Source of the DNA: Cryomorphaceae bacterium
Lineage (GTDB): Bacteria; Bacteroidota; Bacteroidia; Flavobacteriales_D; Crocinitomicaceae
DNA: 64,000 nucleotides
Direction: 5' to 3'
NCBI GenBank assembly: GCA_027490665.1
Contig: JAIXXP010000021.1
Location: forward strand, 1 to 64,000
Shown: positions 52,168-62,400 of the stretch, piece after piece
Numbering within the stretch: the first letter of the stretch is position 1
How the letters are laid out: each line of letters begins with the position of its first letter
Program-made: the position numbers and the translations under genes
The notes under the pieces: generated by a model
What the model was told of the DNA's origin: nothing
The model's input: only the letters and a program-made list of their open reading frames with translations
Databases searched by the model: none

Positions 52168-52437
52168 ATGGCACACAAGAAAGGAGTCGGTAGTTCGAAA
52201 AACGGTCGTGAATCGCATAGCAAGCGCTTAGGTGTTAAAATCTTTGGTGGTCAAGCTGCCATTGCAGGTAACATCATCGTGCGTCAACGTGGTACACAAC
52301 ACCACCCAGGCAACAACGTAGGTATTGGTAAAGACCACACCTTGTTTGCGCTTTCAGACGGTCTTGTCGAATTCCGCAAAAAGAAAGACAATCGTTCATT
52401 TGTATCAGTTGTTCCTTTTGAGGCAACACAAGCTTAA
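52168..52437 (+). CDS. rpmA: 50S ribosomal protein L27
   Basis: An 89-residue ribosomal protein with the N-terminus [20 protein letters not shown], which reaches the peptidyl-transferase centre. The family core is [22 protein letters not shown]. No N-terminal extension needing protease removal (as in Firmicutes) is present. A strong terminator follows. Confidence 0.98.
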   Translation: MAHKKGVGSSKNGRESHSKRLGVKIFGGQAAIAGNIIVRQRGTQHHPGNNVGIGKDHTLFALSDGLVEFRKKKDNRSFVSVVPFEATQA

Positions 52438-52456
52438 TACAAATAACAACACATTG

Positions 52457-52484
52457 AAAAGCTCCCCAACAGGGAGCTTTTTTT
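52457..52484 (+). terminator. Terminator after rpmA
   Basis: AAAAGCTCCC, a short loop, GGGAGCTTTT and further Ts form a strong intrinsic terminator for the ribosomal protein operon. Confidence 0.9.
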
Positions 52485-52536
52485 ATGCCTTCCTTTTTCT
52501 CAGTTGAAAAGCAAGCCCGATTCTCAGTATATTCCT

Positions 52537-52544
52537 TAATTTTG
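52537..52544 (+). promoter_or_regulatory. -7 element (TAATTTTG) of the lnt operon
   Basis: TAATTTTG matches TAnnTTTG and lies 17 bases before the lnt ATG at 52562. A clear -33 TTTG is not found at the usual distance. Confidence 0.5.
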
Positions 52545-52561
52545 AACAGACGCTTCCTTGA

Positions 52562-54211
52562 ATGAAAAATTACCTCCTCGCACTCCTATCAAGTACACTG
52601 CTCATTTTAAGCTTTCCCTATACAGGTAGTTTTACACCTTTCGTATTTATTGGCTTTGTACCACTTTTGTTATTGCGACAACAATTTTTGGCGAGTGGTA
52701 AAAAACCATGGAAACTTGGGCTCTGGACCTATTCTTCATTCTTGCTCTGGAATATAGGTACCACTTGGTGGGTAGCCAACGCGTCCATTAGCGGTGGCAT
52801 TTTAGCCTTCACCGTGAACGCGCTACTCATGACCCTTGTGTTTGGTTCTTGGAGTTTCATCGACCGCAAAATTAGTACACGCTACTCCTTTTTCATGCTC
52901 ATTCCTATTTGGATCTTATTTGAATTTGGACACCACCGCTGGGATCTTTCTTGGCCTTGGTTAACGCTCGGCAATTACTTCTCTGTGCGCACAGGTTGGG
53001 TGCAATGGTACGAATGGACCGGCACGCTCGGTGGCAGTGCCTGGATACTATTAGTCAATCTTTTGGTCTTTCGTTTATTTCATATATATCGAGAGGTAGC
53101 CAAAAGAAACCAATATATATTTACCATTCTAGGCGTGTTGCTACTACCAATTGTGGTCAGTCAAATACTGATTCCCTTTGCCACATTATCTGACATCGTT
53201 AAAAAACCTACCTCTTTAAATGCTGTAGTGCTCCAACCCAATATTGATCCGTACACTGAAAAATTTGCAGCTAGTGCAAGTAACGAAGCTTTCACCGATT
53301 CTTTGATTAATCTTGCCAATAGACACGTCACCTTAGAAACAAACCTCGTTATAGCCCCTGAAACAGCTTTGCCACTTTCTTTTCAAGAAGACCGCCTCCA
53401 CGCATATAAATTTGGTCAAAGCCTCCTTAGTCAGGTTCAAAAATGGCCCCGTGCCAACTTACTCATTGGTGCTTCAACCGTAGGTATCTTTGATCACGAA
53501 CAATCTGTTGCAAGCACACCCATACCAAATACAAGCGAATGGTACGAAAGCTATAATTCTTCATTGTTAATCACCAAAAATGAAGAGCTGCAGTATGTGC
53601 ATAAATCCAAATTAGTACCCGGCGTAGAACTCGTTCCTTTTTCCGCTTACCTTCCGTTTCTTTCCGCTATCGCCATTGAAAATGGTGGCACTTCAGGAAC
53701 ACTTGGTGTAGAAAAAGAACCTAGAACTTTACAAATTCCTATCCCAACTCACGGCTCTGGAAAGTCATTTACAGGAACCAAGCACAACGAAATATTTTCG
53801 CTAGCACCTATCATTTGCTATGAATCCATTTACGGCGATTTCGTGCGCCAGCAAGTTCAAAAAGGTGCGGAATTACTTTGCATCATTACCAACGATGGTT
53901 GGTGGGGTAATACACCTGGTTACAAACAACACTTTTCGTTTGCCCGACTGCGCGCCATTGAAACGCGCCGCTGGGTTTTACGCAGCGCCAATACCGGCAC
54001 AAGTGGCAGTATTGATCCAAGGGGTAAGATCATCAAGAAAACAGCCTACTGGACTAAAACTTCCTTCGCGCAAACAGTAACCTTGCAATCATTTAAAACT
54101 TTTTATACCAAATATGGTGACTGGCCTGCAGGGCTTTCTTTATCTTGGATTCTATTTGCATTCAGTATGTTTTTCATGAATAAAGCTAAGAATTTCCGTA
54201 AATTGCAATAA
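52562..54211 (+). CDS. lnt: Apolipoprotein N-acyltransferase
   Basis: A 549-residue inner-membrane enzyme that adds the third acyl chain to lipoproteins. Six or so membrane helices occupy the N-terminal 210 residues (with FGHHRWDLSWPWLTLGNYF, a family motif). The nitrilase-like periplasmic domain has the catalytic triad visible as APETALPL (Glu), HKSKLVPGVELVPF (Lys) and PIICYESIYGDF (Cys). A last membrane helix is at the C-terminus. Its stop overlaps the CotH gene start by one base (TAATG), so the following envelope genes are coupled to it. Confidence 0.95.
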   Translation: MKNYLLALLSSTLLILSFPYTGSFTPFVFIGFVPLLLLRQQFLASGKKPWKLGLWTYSSFLLWNIGTTWWVANASISGGILAFTVNALLMTLVFGSWSFIDRKISTRYSFFMLIPIWILFEFGHHRWDLSWPWLTLGNYFSVRTGWVQWYEWTGTLGGSAWILLVNLLVFRLFHIYREVAKRNQYIFTILGVLLLPIVVSQILIPFATLSDIVKKPTSLNAVVLQPNIDPYTEKFAASASNEAFTDSLINLANRHVTLETNLVIAPETALPLSFQEDRLHAYKFGQSLLSQVQKWPRANLLIGASTVGIFDHEQSVASTPIPNTSEWYESYNSSLLITKNEELQYVHKSKLVPGVELVPFSAYLPFLSAIAIENGGTSGTLGVEKEPRTLQIPIPTHGSGKSFTGTKHNEIFSLAPIICYESIYGDFVRQQVQKGAELLCIITNDGWWGNTPGYKQHFSFARLRAIETRRWVLRSANTGTSGSIDPRGKIIKKTAYWTKTSFAQTVTLQSFKTFYTKYGDWPAGLSLSWILFAFSMFFMNKAKNFRKLQ

Positions 54212-56379
54212 TGATGCGCTTAAGCCTAATTTTACTATTCTGTTTGTTCAACTTAGTCAACGGCTTTGCTCAACTCAATCACTGGGAAACCATTCTTTAC
54301 GATTCCACCACTTGGAAATACCAAATTCCAAATGTAAATACGCCCACCAACTGGCAAAGTAGTAATTTCAACGACGCTTCTTGGATCAGCGCAAAAGGCG
54401 GCTTTGGCTATGGTGACAACGATGATTTTACAATTCTACCCAACAACGCTTCAGCGGTTTTTTTACGCAAATCCTTCACAATAAACAACCTCAGCTCCAT
54501 TCTATCGCTGGCTCTTCACATGGACTATGACGACGGCTACATTGCTTATCTAAATGGTACAGAAATAGCCCGAAACGGTATTCCAACAGGTGTTCCTAGC
54601 TCTTCTACATTAGCTAATATCTCACACGAAGCACAATTGTATCAAAATGGACAACCTGAACTTTGTTTACTAGCTCCGAGCCAATTTCAGAATATCTTGC
54701 TGTCCGGAAACAACACGCTTTGCATTGCCGTTTTCAATCAAACGGCTAACTCTTCAGACTTCACATGTAGGCCATTTTTGAGTATTGGCACATCCAACAC
54801 AAATCAAACTTTTTATACAACGCCTTCTTGGTTTGTGGCACCTACTATTTTTGATAGCTCAACGCTGCCTATTGTTGTCATCGATACCGACGGTATTGCC
54901 ATTCCGGATGAACCAAAAATTGATGCAATGATGGGCATTATTTATAACGGCCCTGGGCAAGTCAATCAAATCAATGACAACTTCAATGAGTTTTACGGGC
55001 AAATCGCTATTGAAAAACGCGGTTCGTCTTCTGGTGGCTTTCCACAGCAATCATATGGCTTAGAAACCCGCGGGCCCGACTCCGTCAATTATAATGTTTC
55101 TCTTTTTGATTGGCCCTCAGACAACGACTGGATTTTATATGCGCCTTACACCGACAAAGCACTCATGCGCAACGTATTAACCTATAAACTTGGCAATGAA
55201 TTAGGACGATGGACGCCTCGCACGCAGTTCTGCGAAGTAGTGCTCAATGGCAACTATATTGGCATTTATGTATTAATGGAACGCATCAAGACCAATCCTG
55301 GGCGCGTAAACATTGATCCCCTCATCTACAACGATACCCTCGACAACCATCTAACTGGCGGATACATCGTCAAGGTAGACAAAACAACAGCTGGTGGGGT
55401 CATCGCCTGGACCTCACCTTACACCTGCCAAGCACCAAGCACTGGTCCTATTCATTATCAGCTTCACGATCCAGAAATAGACAGCCTACATCCTGCACAA
55501 AAAGCATACATTCAAGATTACATTACAGACTGGGAGATCGCACTCAAGAGCCCAAACTTCACAAATCCAGTTACTGGTTACAAACCATTTATCGATGTTG
55601 GTTCTTTTATTGACTACTTTTTGATCACCGAACTATCCAAAAACGTAGACGGCTACCGCATCTCAACTTTTTTACACAAGCAGCGCTTTAGCGAAGGTGG
55701 CAAACTAGTTGCGGGCCCATTATGGGATTACAATATCGCTTGGGGCAACGCTAATTACTGTCAAGGAGGCAACACTTCTGGTTGGGAAATCAACTTTAAC
55801 AGTGTTTGTGGCGGAAGCGGCGCACTTCAAAATCCATTTTGGTGGAACCGCTTGCTAGAAGACACACTTTATGCCAATGAAGTCAAGTGCCGCTGGACAA
55901 GCCTGAGGCAGACTATTTTAAGTGATTCTTCTTTACTGAACTACATAGATTCAATGGCAATACTCTTGGAAGTTCCGGCTCAAAGACATTATCAAAAATG
56001 GCCTATTTTAGGCAACTATGTTTGGCCCAATAATTTCATTGGTCAAACCTATCAAGAAGAGGTCAATTACCTCAAAACTTGGATTCAGAACCGAACTGCC
56101 TGGATGGACGCCAATATGTTTGGAACGTGCATTGCCAGTATTTCTGAGTTCGATAATAACGTAATTAACTTGTTTCCCAACCCAACTTCATCTGTCGTTA
56201 CAATTTCTGGTTTACCTAACCAAGGAGAATTGCATTTAATTGATTTGTTCGGTAAAAAAATCTTAACGCTACCTTACCATTCTCATTCCATTGATTTGGA
56301 TATAAGTTCACTCAAAAACGGAATATATTTTATTTCAGAACCCAACAAAGGCATTCATGAAAAAATTAGTAAACAATAG
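54211..56379 (+). CDS. CotH kinase family protein with type IX secretion sorting domain
   Basis: A 722-residue secreted protein. The signal peptide is MMRLSLILLFCLFNLVNGFAQ; a second ATG one codon later is possible. Residues of about 25-200 form a beta-sandwich (WKYQIPNVNTPTNWQSSNFNDASW, typical of PA14/galactose-binding-like modules). A CotH kinase-like domain follows (ETRGPDSVNYNVSLFDWPSDNDWILYAPYTDKALMRN; GGYIVKVDKT; AGPLWDYNIAWGN). The last 75 residues form a type A T9SS sorting domain (NVINLFPNPTSSVVTI). It is probably displayed on or released from the cell surface. Spore-coat CotH phosphorylates proteins; the substrate here is unknown. Confidence 0.9.
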   Translation: MMRLSLILLFCLFNLVNGFAQLNHWETILYDSTTWKYQIPNVNTPTNWQSSNFNDASWISAKGGFGYGDNDDFTILPNNASAVFLRKSFTINNLSSILSLALHMDYDDGYIAYLNGTEIARNGIPTGVPSSSTLANISHEAQLYQNGQPELCLLAPSQFQNILLSGNNTLCIAVFNQTANSSDFTCRPFLSIGTSNTNQTFYTTPSWFVAPTIFDSSTLPIVVIDTDGIAIPDEPKIDAMMGIIYNGPGQVNQINDNFNEFYGQIAIEKRGSSSGGFPQQSYGLETRGPDSVNYNVSLFDWPSDNDWILYAPYTDKALMRNVLTYKLGNELGRWTPRTQFCEVVLNGNYIGIYVLMERIKTNPGRVNIDPLIYNDTLDNHLTGGYIVKVDKTTAGGVIAWTSPYTCQAPSTGPIHYQLHDPEIDSLHPAQKAYIQDYITDWEIALKSPNFTNPVTGYKPFIDVGSFIDYFLITELSKNVDGYRISTFLHKQRFSEGGKLVAGPLWDYNIAWGNANYCQGGNTSGWEINFNSVCGGSGALQNPFWWNRLLEDTLYANEVKCRWTSLRQTILSDSSLLNYIDSMAILLEVPAQRHYQKWPILGNYVWPNNFIGQTYQEEVNYLKTWIQNRTAWMDANMFGTCIASISEFDNNVINLFPNPTSSVVTISGLPNQGELHLIDLFGKKILTLPYHSHSIDLDISSLKNGIYFISEPNKGIHEKISKQ

Positions 56380-57136
56380 CTTCATTGCGCTATTCAGCAT
56401 CCTATTACTGACCAACACTACATCTTGTATAAAGAAAAATCCAGGTCCTGGCGGAACATCGGCTATTAAGGGTAAAGTCATTGGGCAAGAATTTATCCCT
56501 GGCGAAGTCGAAATCCAGCAACTTATTTTTACGGGAGGAGAGCAACTCGAACACGGTGATTATTTCTTACTCAATAAAGTGAGTAACAACGACAACTATT
56601 ACATTTATTTTAAAAACCCCAATTGGGTTTCTGCTGCTGATCCCGGACTTGCAGGAAGAATCGGTCTTGAAGTTGTATTTAATTACAGCGACTCTAATTT
56701 AGAAATTGCGCAAGCTGTCAAAAACAAACTCGCTACAATTAGTCCCTTGAATTTCAATATGAACTTGAGTCAAGATATGCTCACTTTGGTATACAAGCAA
56801 GTCAACGACATTGCTGATCTCGATAACGGAACAACCAATTTTGCAACAGATGTTGTCAATCAAGGCAGTGCAAATTTTTTGAGCACAACGCTTGTGCCAA
56901 TGGCCGAAAAACGCGTTTATATCTGCTATGGAGACGACACCAATCCAAGTGCAGATGTTAGGACAAATTCAAATGGAGAATTTATTTTTGAAAATCTCCA
57001 AGTCGGAAACTATAAGGTATATGTTGTGGGTGATCAAGCCAATAGCTCCAATATGCCTGAAGAAGTGAGTCAAAATGTACTCATCGAAGTAAAAGAAAGT
57101 ATCAAAGATATTGGCATACTTCAAATTTACTTTTAA
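56357..57136 (+). CDS. Lipoprotein with C-terminal carboxypeptidase-regulatory-like fold, unknown function
   Basis: A 259-residue protein whose start lies 23 bases inside the end of the CotH gene. The signal peptide ends at LLLTNTTSCIKKNPGPGG, a lipobox, so it is probably lipid-anchored. Near the N-terminus is AIKGKVIGQEFIPGEVEIQ, and near the C-terminus VRTNSNGEFIFENLQVGNYKVYVVGDQ, the pattern of a CarboxypepD_reg-like beta-sandwich. The middle contains no known catalytic motif. Its stop overlaps the next gene by one base. Confidence 0.75.
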   Translation: MKKLVNNSFIALFSILLLTNTTSCIKKNPGPGGTSAIKGKVIGQEFIPGEVEIQQLIFTGGEQLEHGDYFLLNKVSNNDNYYIYFKNPNWVSAADPGLAGRIGLEVVFNYSDSNLEIAQAVKNKLATISPLNFNMNLSQDMLTLVYKQVNDIADLDNGTTNFATDVVNQGSANFLSTTLVPMAEKRVYICYGDDTNPSADVRTNSNGEFIFENLQVGNYKVYVVGDQANSSNMPEEVSQNVLIEVKESIKDIGILQIYF

Positions 57137-57813
57137 TGAAAAAATTACTCCTTCCCATCCTTTTGTATGGCCACATTGCGAGTGCACAAACCGGTCTTTG
57201 GTTTGACGCAAGTATCACAAAAAAATGGAATAAATCGTTCAAGACCTCCTTTGAAATTGGCGAACGTCAAAATATAGGAGTCGGATTTGACAGGCTTTAT
57301 ATTGAAGTTGGCCCTGCTTATCAAGTGCTAGACGGAATAAAAATTGCTGGAGCCTATCGTTTGGTGAGCAATGAAAAAGGAGATCAATTTGTACTCCAAG
57401 CCGATCGTCTATCTCAAAGATTTCAAATTGGCACTGACATCTCTATACTTGATGCTTTTAACTTTGGTCCTAAACGCCTTGACCTTTCTTGGAGCTCTAC
57501 GCAACAGTGGAGCATACAAACTGGAAAACAGATGAGTAGTATTTGGCGCAATAAACTCAGCCTGAGCTACGATATCAAAAAATCTCCTTTTACTCCTACT
57601 TTAAGCGCTGAACATTTTTACCGCTGGAATGCCAATGTCGAATACACTCCAACTGAGGTTTTAATAAGCGGTGCAACCGTTCAATGGCGCTATTTTGTCG
57701 GGACACAAATTGATCTACCCAAAAAACAAAGCCTCAAATTACAAGTTGGATTGAGAGCGCGTTCAAGTGGCATCCAACCTTTAGGAAGGATTTCTTATGG
57801 CATACAGCTATAG
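57136..57813 (+). CDS. DUF2490 outer-membrane protein
   Basis: A 225-residue exported protein with signal peptide MKKLLLPILLYGHIASAQ. The mature part has the DUF2490 layout: TGLWFDASITKKWNKSFKTSFEIGERQNIG, VGPAYQVLDGIKIAGAYRLVSN, and repeated strands such as RLDLSWSSTQQWSIQTG and LSYDIKKSPFTPTLSAEHFYRW up to a C-terminal GRISYGIQL. It is probably a beta-barrel in the outer membrane. It is the last gene of the lnt-CotH-lipoprotein operon, with TAATG coupling to the gene before it. Confidence 0.85.
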   Translation: MKKLLLPILLYGHIASAQTGLWFDASITKKWNKSFKTSFEIGERQNIGVGFDRLYIEVGPAYQVLDGIKIAGAYRLVSNEKGDQFVLQADRLSQRFQIGTDISILDAFNFGPKRLDLSWSSTQQWSIQTGKQMSSIWRNKLSLSYDIKKSPFTPTLSAEHFYRWNANVEYTPTEVLISGATVQWRYFVGTQIDLPKKQSLKLQVGLRARSSGIQPLGRISYGIQL

Positions 57814-57833
57814 TCTATTCTATTTTCCTGCAT

Positions 57834-57866
57834 AAAAAAAGGGAGAGTTCGAAAACTCCCCCCTTT
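57834..57866. terminator. Terminator between DUF2490 gene and susD
   Basis: Seven A residues, GGG-A-GAGTT, loop, AACTC-C-CCC and Ts form a hairpin with one mismatch. On the minus strand the run of T after it makes a proper terminator for the sus operon; on the plus strand the T-run is short. Confidence 0.7.
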
Positions 57867-57888
57867 CCATCAATCAACATTTTAAATA

Positions 57889-59457
57889 TTAGAAGCCCGG
57901 ATTCTGTTGTAAATTCGGATTGAGTACGATATCTGAGGTTGGGATTGGGTAAAGGTTATATTTGTCGTCTACAGCCGTTCCTGCAGCGTCGCCACCTTTG
58001 AAAGGCCAAACATAAGCACCACTTGTAAACAATCCAAAACGAATGAGGTCGGTGCGGCGTGTACACTCCCAGTTCAATTCGCGGGCACGTTCATCTAAGA
58101 AATCCAATTCTACGAGGCTTGTGTAGTTGTGTGTTTGGTCGCCATAAGCACGCTCACGGATTTTGTTCATGTAAGTAAGTGCAGTGGCTTCATCGCCAGT
58201 TCTAAACTTGGCTTCAGCATACATCAAGAAGACGTCAGCCAAGCGGAACATTGGGAAATCTACGTCGACATGCGCAGAAGTAGCGTTGTTAGAGCCATTC
58301 AAACCATCTTTGGTTTTGTTTTTGTATTTCGGATTCGCATAACCTTGCGTAAAGGTGCTCATAGACGTGATATCTATTTGCTGACCAGTGGTATAGAACA
58401 TCCAGCGGGAATCTTCAGTAGAATCAGTGAATTTCTCGATGAACGGACGTGTAGCGCGGTTACCAGCCCACTTGCCGTTTACGCCGTAGTCTGCGGCAAC
58501 CATTGAACCACCAAGTGCAGAACAGATCATAAAGGTGGTACCTCCCCAAGTTTGAGCGTAAAGACCGTCATAAACAATAGGGAAGATAATTTCTGGAGAT
58601 GTGTTGTTGTCTGCCAAGAATATATCCTGATAAACGTCGTCTAGTTGGAACTGGTTAGAGTTGATGATTTTCTCGCAATAGGTAGCACATTCTGCATTGC
58701 GAGCTGTACCTGTATAGACCTCAGCATTAAGGTACATTTTAGCCATAAGTGCGTGAGCTGCACTGCGCGACGCACGGCCGTAGTCTACGCTTGAAGCAGG
58801 TGTTAGCTCGTCTTCAATAGCTTTAATTTCAGATTCGATGTAAGCAAATAAATCGGCACGCATGATTTGTTCGGGCATGAATGCACCTACGCGGTCTTCT
58901 TCGGTTACAAATGGAACGTTACCAAAGAGGTCCATGGCGTGGTAATAAGCCAAGGCACGTAAAAAACGTGCTTCGTTGCGCATTGTGACGATTTGTTCTA
59001 CCTGAGCAGCAGTGAAGCCACGCTCATTGAGTTTTTCGTCTCGTGCTTGCCAAATGAACTCGTTACAAAGTGTAATTTGGTAAAAAATGCGGTAATACAT
59101 TCCTTTTACCCAAACGTTGTCGGCATTCCATTGCGACTTATTGAGATCAGGAATACCTGGATCGTTCCAGCCACAAATAGCTTCATCGGTAGGTAATTCT
59201 TGCATGTTCCATAATACGCGAACATAAGCAGAGAAACCTTCGTCAATACCAGCGATATCAGCTTGGCCAGCAGGGCCTTGATTGCCCGTCATGGACATTC
59301 CTGAATACAACTTAGCAAGTACTTTGATGTAGTTGTTTGGGTCGCTATAAACAGCCTCAGCATTGAGACCATATTTTGGCGATTGGTTGAGATTTTTGCC
59401 ACAAGCAGCTAATAATAGCGTGCTGGCAAGAAGGGTGTATGTTACTAATCTTTTCAT
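57889..59457 (-). CDS. SusD/RagB family outer-membrane glycan-binding lipoprotein
   Basis: A 522-residue lipoprotein with the lipobox in LLASTLLLAACGKNLNQSP. The TPR-like helices of SusD are seen in FLRALAYYHAMDLFGNVPFVTEEDRVGAFMPEQ. So is the family C-terminus MFRLADVFLMYAEAKFRTGDEATALTYMNKIRERAYG and DFLDERARELNWECTRRTDLIRFG, ending in LYPIPTSDIVLNPNLQQNPGF. SusD proteins close over SusC like a lid and bind oligosaccharides or peptides. It starts ten bases after susC. The GH31 gene upstream suggests an alpha-linked glucan or related sugar as ligand. Confidence 0.96.
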   Translation of the reverse strand: MKRLVTYTLLASTLLLAACGKNLNQSPKYGLNAEAVYSDPNNYIKVLAKLYSGMSMTGNQGPAGQADIAGIDEGFSAYVRVLWNMQELPTDEAICGWNDPGIPDLNKSQWNADNVWVKGMYYRIFYQITLCNEFIWQARDEKLNERGFTAAQVEQIVTMRNEARFLRALAYYHAMDLFGNVPFVTEEDRVGAFMPEQIMRADLFAYIESEIKAIEDELTPASSVDYGRASRSAAHALMAKMYLNAEVYTGTARNAECATYCEKIINSNQFQLDDVYQDIFLADNNTSPEIIFPIVYDGLYAQTWGGTTFMICSALGGSMVAADYGVNGKWAGNRATRPFIEKFTDSTEDSRWMFYTTGQQIDITSMSTFTQGYANPKYKNKTKDGLNGSNNATSAHVDVDFPMFRLADVFLMYAEAKFRTGDEATALTYMNKIRERAYGDQTHNYTSLVELDFLDERARELNWECTRRTDLIRFGLFTSGAYVWPFKGGDAAGTAVDDKYNLYPIPTSDIVLNPNLQQNPGF

Positions 59458-59467
59458 CGGTCAAAAA

Positions 59468-62400
59468 TTAGAAATTAAAGGTGAGGTTAACTGAATACAC
59501 GCGTGGACGTGGGTAAAAATTATTGTCGATTCCGCCGCCAATTTCAGGATCTTGACCTGAATATTTGGTGATTACAAAAGCGTTTTGAACCACGAAGCTC
59601 GCATTGAGCGCTACTTTTTCTTTTGCAAAACCAAGTTTTCCAAAGTTATAACCAACATTGATGAAGTCCATGCGCAAGAAATTTGCTTTCTCGAGGTAGT
59701 GGTTACTCATCAACTGATTTGGCGTAACGCGCTGAACTTCGTCTTGGTAGTACAAAGAACTGATGTTGTTGAGGTATTTCTTCGTACCATCAATAGTTTG
59801 GAAAACCGCACTGTTAGAGTGAATGTTGTTATAGATTGTGGCACCAAGCTCTGCACGTGCTGAAAAGCCTGCATACCATTTTTTATATTGGAAGTTGAGC
59901 GCTGTTCCGAAGAACATTTTTGGCGCAGCCTGACCAGCGTAGTAGCGGTCTTTTACGTTGATGATACCATCGCCGTTTTGGTCTACAAATGCATTTGTAT
60001 CTTTCCATTTGTCGGCAGCAGTAATGTTGCCATCGCCGTTCATGTCGATTTCAGCTTGTGAACCTACTTCGATCACACGACCTTGCGAATCGTATTGTTG
60101 TTCCAATACGAAAAATGTAAATGTTGGGTAACCAATTTGTTGTGCTTGGATGGTATTGCCAATACCGCCGCCAATACCGCCTACGAGTACACCTGGAGAA
60201 GTTGTATCTACCACTTGTGACAACTTAACAACTTTATTGACGTTGTAGGTGCCATTAACGGTCCAATCCAAACGCATGTCTTTTTTAGCAATGATACCAG
60301 TATTAATAGAAACTTCAATACCACGATTTTGCATGGCACCAACATTGGTCAAAATTTCGTTGGTGAAGTTAGTTCCGGCTGGTACAGGCACGGTTGCCAA
60401 TAGATCTCTGGTATCTTTTTGGTAAACATCAACGCTACCCGAGAAACGGTCGTTTTTGAAACCGAAGTCTAGACCAAGGTTGTAAGATGTTGTGGTTTCC
60501 CATTTGAGATTGGCATCGAAACCAGCTGGGCGCAATACTTGGTAGTACTGACCTCCAAATGCATACTGTGCTGTTGTTGCACCTTGGAAATAGTTGCCGA
60601 TGTAGGCGTAGTCACCAATACCATCTTGCTGTCCTGTAACACCCCAACCTGCACGCAATTTGAGCATATTGATGCTCTTGCTATTCTTCAAGAAGTCTTC
60701 TTCTGAAATAAGCCAAGCTGCCGAAGCTGCAGGGAAAATACCCCAACGTGTGTCTGGACTAAAACGCGAAGAACCATCTCGGCGAACAGAAACGTTTAAT
60801 ACATATTTGCCAGCATAGTTGTAGATAGCACGTCCGTAGTAAGACATGAGTACATTACGCGTGTAAAATGGAAATGCGGCTTCAGGAGCAATAACGCTGT
60901 CTTGTTCCTCGTTTAGTGTTGGGTTATTTGGGCTGTAGGTATCCCAATCTTGGTAAGAATATCCCGCAACAACTTCTAAGGTTTGTTTTTCCCATTTAGC
61001 ACCTGAATTATAGCTCAAATAAGATTCAAACAGTTTGTTGGTTTTGGTAGTGCGGTAATTTGTATAACGACCTTGCGTGTAAAAACCTGCAGCAGAAGAA
61101 GCAGGTGTAATAGTGAAGCCCGTACCTTCTGAGAAGTCGCCACCAACGTTTACAGTTGCTTTGAGAGCAGGCAATGAAGGTAGGTTGTAAGTGAGTTTCG
61201 CATTAGCAATGGCACGGTTCACTTTACTTTGGTCTGTTGATTGTTCAATCAAACCTAAAGGGTTGCGTGCAGATAATGTATTTGGTTTGTTGTTGTCAAT
61301 CCATTCGAAATAGCCGCCGTAAGCTTCATTGCCAGAGTAGATCGGTTGTGTTGGATCAAAGAAGGCTGCTCCTAAAGCACCTCTATTGGCAAAGAACGAT
61401 GCCGTCTGGACATATTTCATATTTGCCTCGATTTGCAATGTTTTGTCCAGCAAACTTGGATTCATATTCAAGCTTACAGAAGTACGTGCAAATTGATCTC
61501 TTTTTAAAATTCCGTTGTCTATGCGATTACCGACAGACAAGCGATAAGGAAAGTTTTTTATTCCACCTGTGATAGAAACGTTGTTGTCGGTCACAACTGC
61601 GGTGCGAAACACTTGCTTTTGCCAATCTGTGCTGGAATCACCGAGTAATGCTTTTTGAGCAGCGGTACCTCTTGCATTGACGAGATTGCGAAGGGAGTCG
61701 GCACTGAGGACATCAAAATATTTTGCAATAGTCGATACAGATGTTTTTGAATCAAAGACGACTTTAACATCGTTTGAAGCTGAGCCGCGTTTAGTTGTGA
61801 TCAAGATTACACCGTTAGCTGCTCTTGAACCATAGATAGCGGTAGCGGAAGCATCTTTCAAGACTACAAAAGAAGCGATGTCGTTAGGGTTTATCAAAGA
61901 CAATGGATTGGCAGCACCTGCAATACCACCATTGTCTAAAGGAACTCCATCTACAACGATAAGCGGGTCGTTTGAAGCATTGATGGAAGTTCCACCACGC
62001 AAACGCAAAGTGCTGCCTGAACCAGGCGCGCCATCATTTGATGTAACTTTAAGACCAGCCACTTTACCCATAACGAGTTGTTCTGGAGAGGCAAGTGAAC
62101 CCTGTACGAAATTCTTTTCATTGATCACTGTTGCTGAACCTGTGAGGTCTTTGGTGCGTTGTGTTCCGTAACCAATAACAACAACATCGCTGACATCTTG
62201 TGTTTTAGAGGCAAATTGAAAATCGTTGTTTACCATTTGGTTGGCAACAATGGTGACTTCATCAGACTGAGGTGAAAAGCCCATAAACTTGTAGACAAGT
62301 TTATAGGTCCCTGCCTTAAGGCCTGTAATTTCATAATATCCTTTGTCGTTGGATACAGCGCCCTTACCCTGGCCTTCTACCAATACCGAAGCATTGAACA

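Noticed and set aside
57136-57813. DUF2490 gene considered as part of the sus locus
   Set aside because: It is on the opposite strand, coupled to the CotH/lipoprotein genes, and separated from susD by a terminator.
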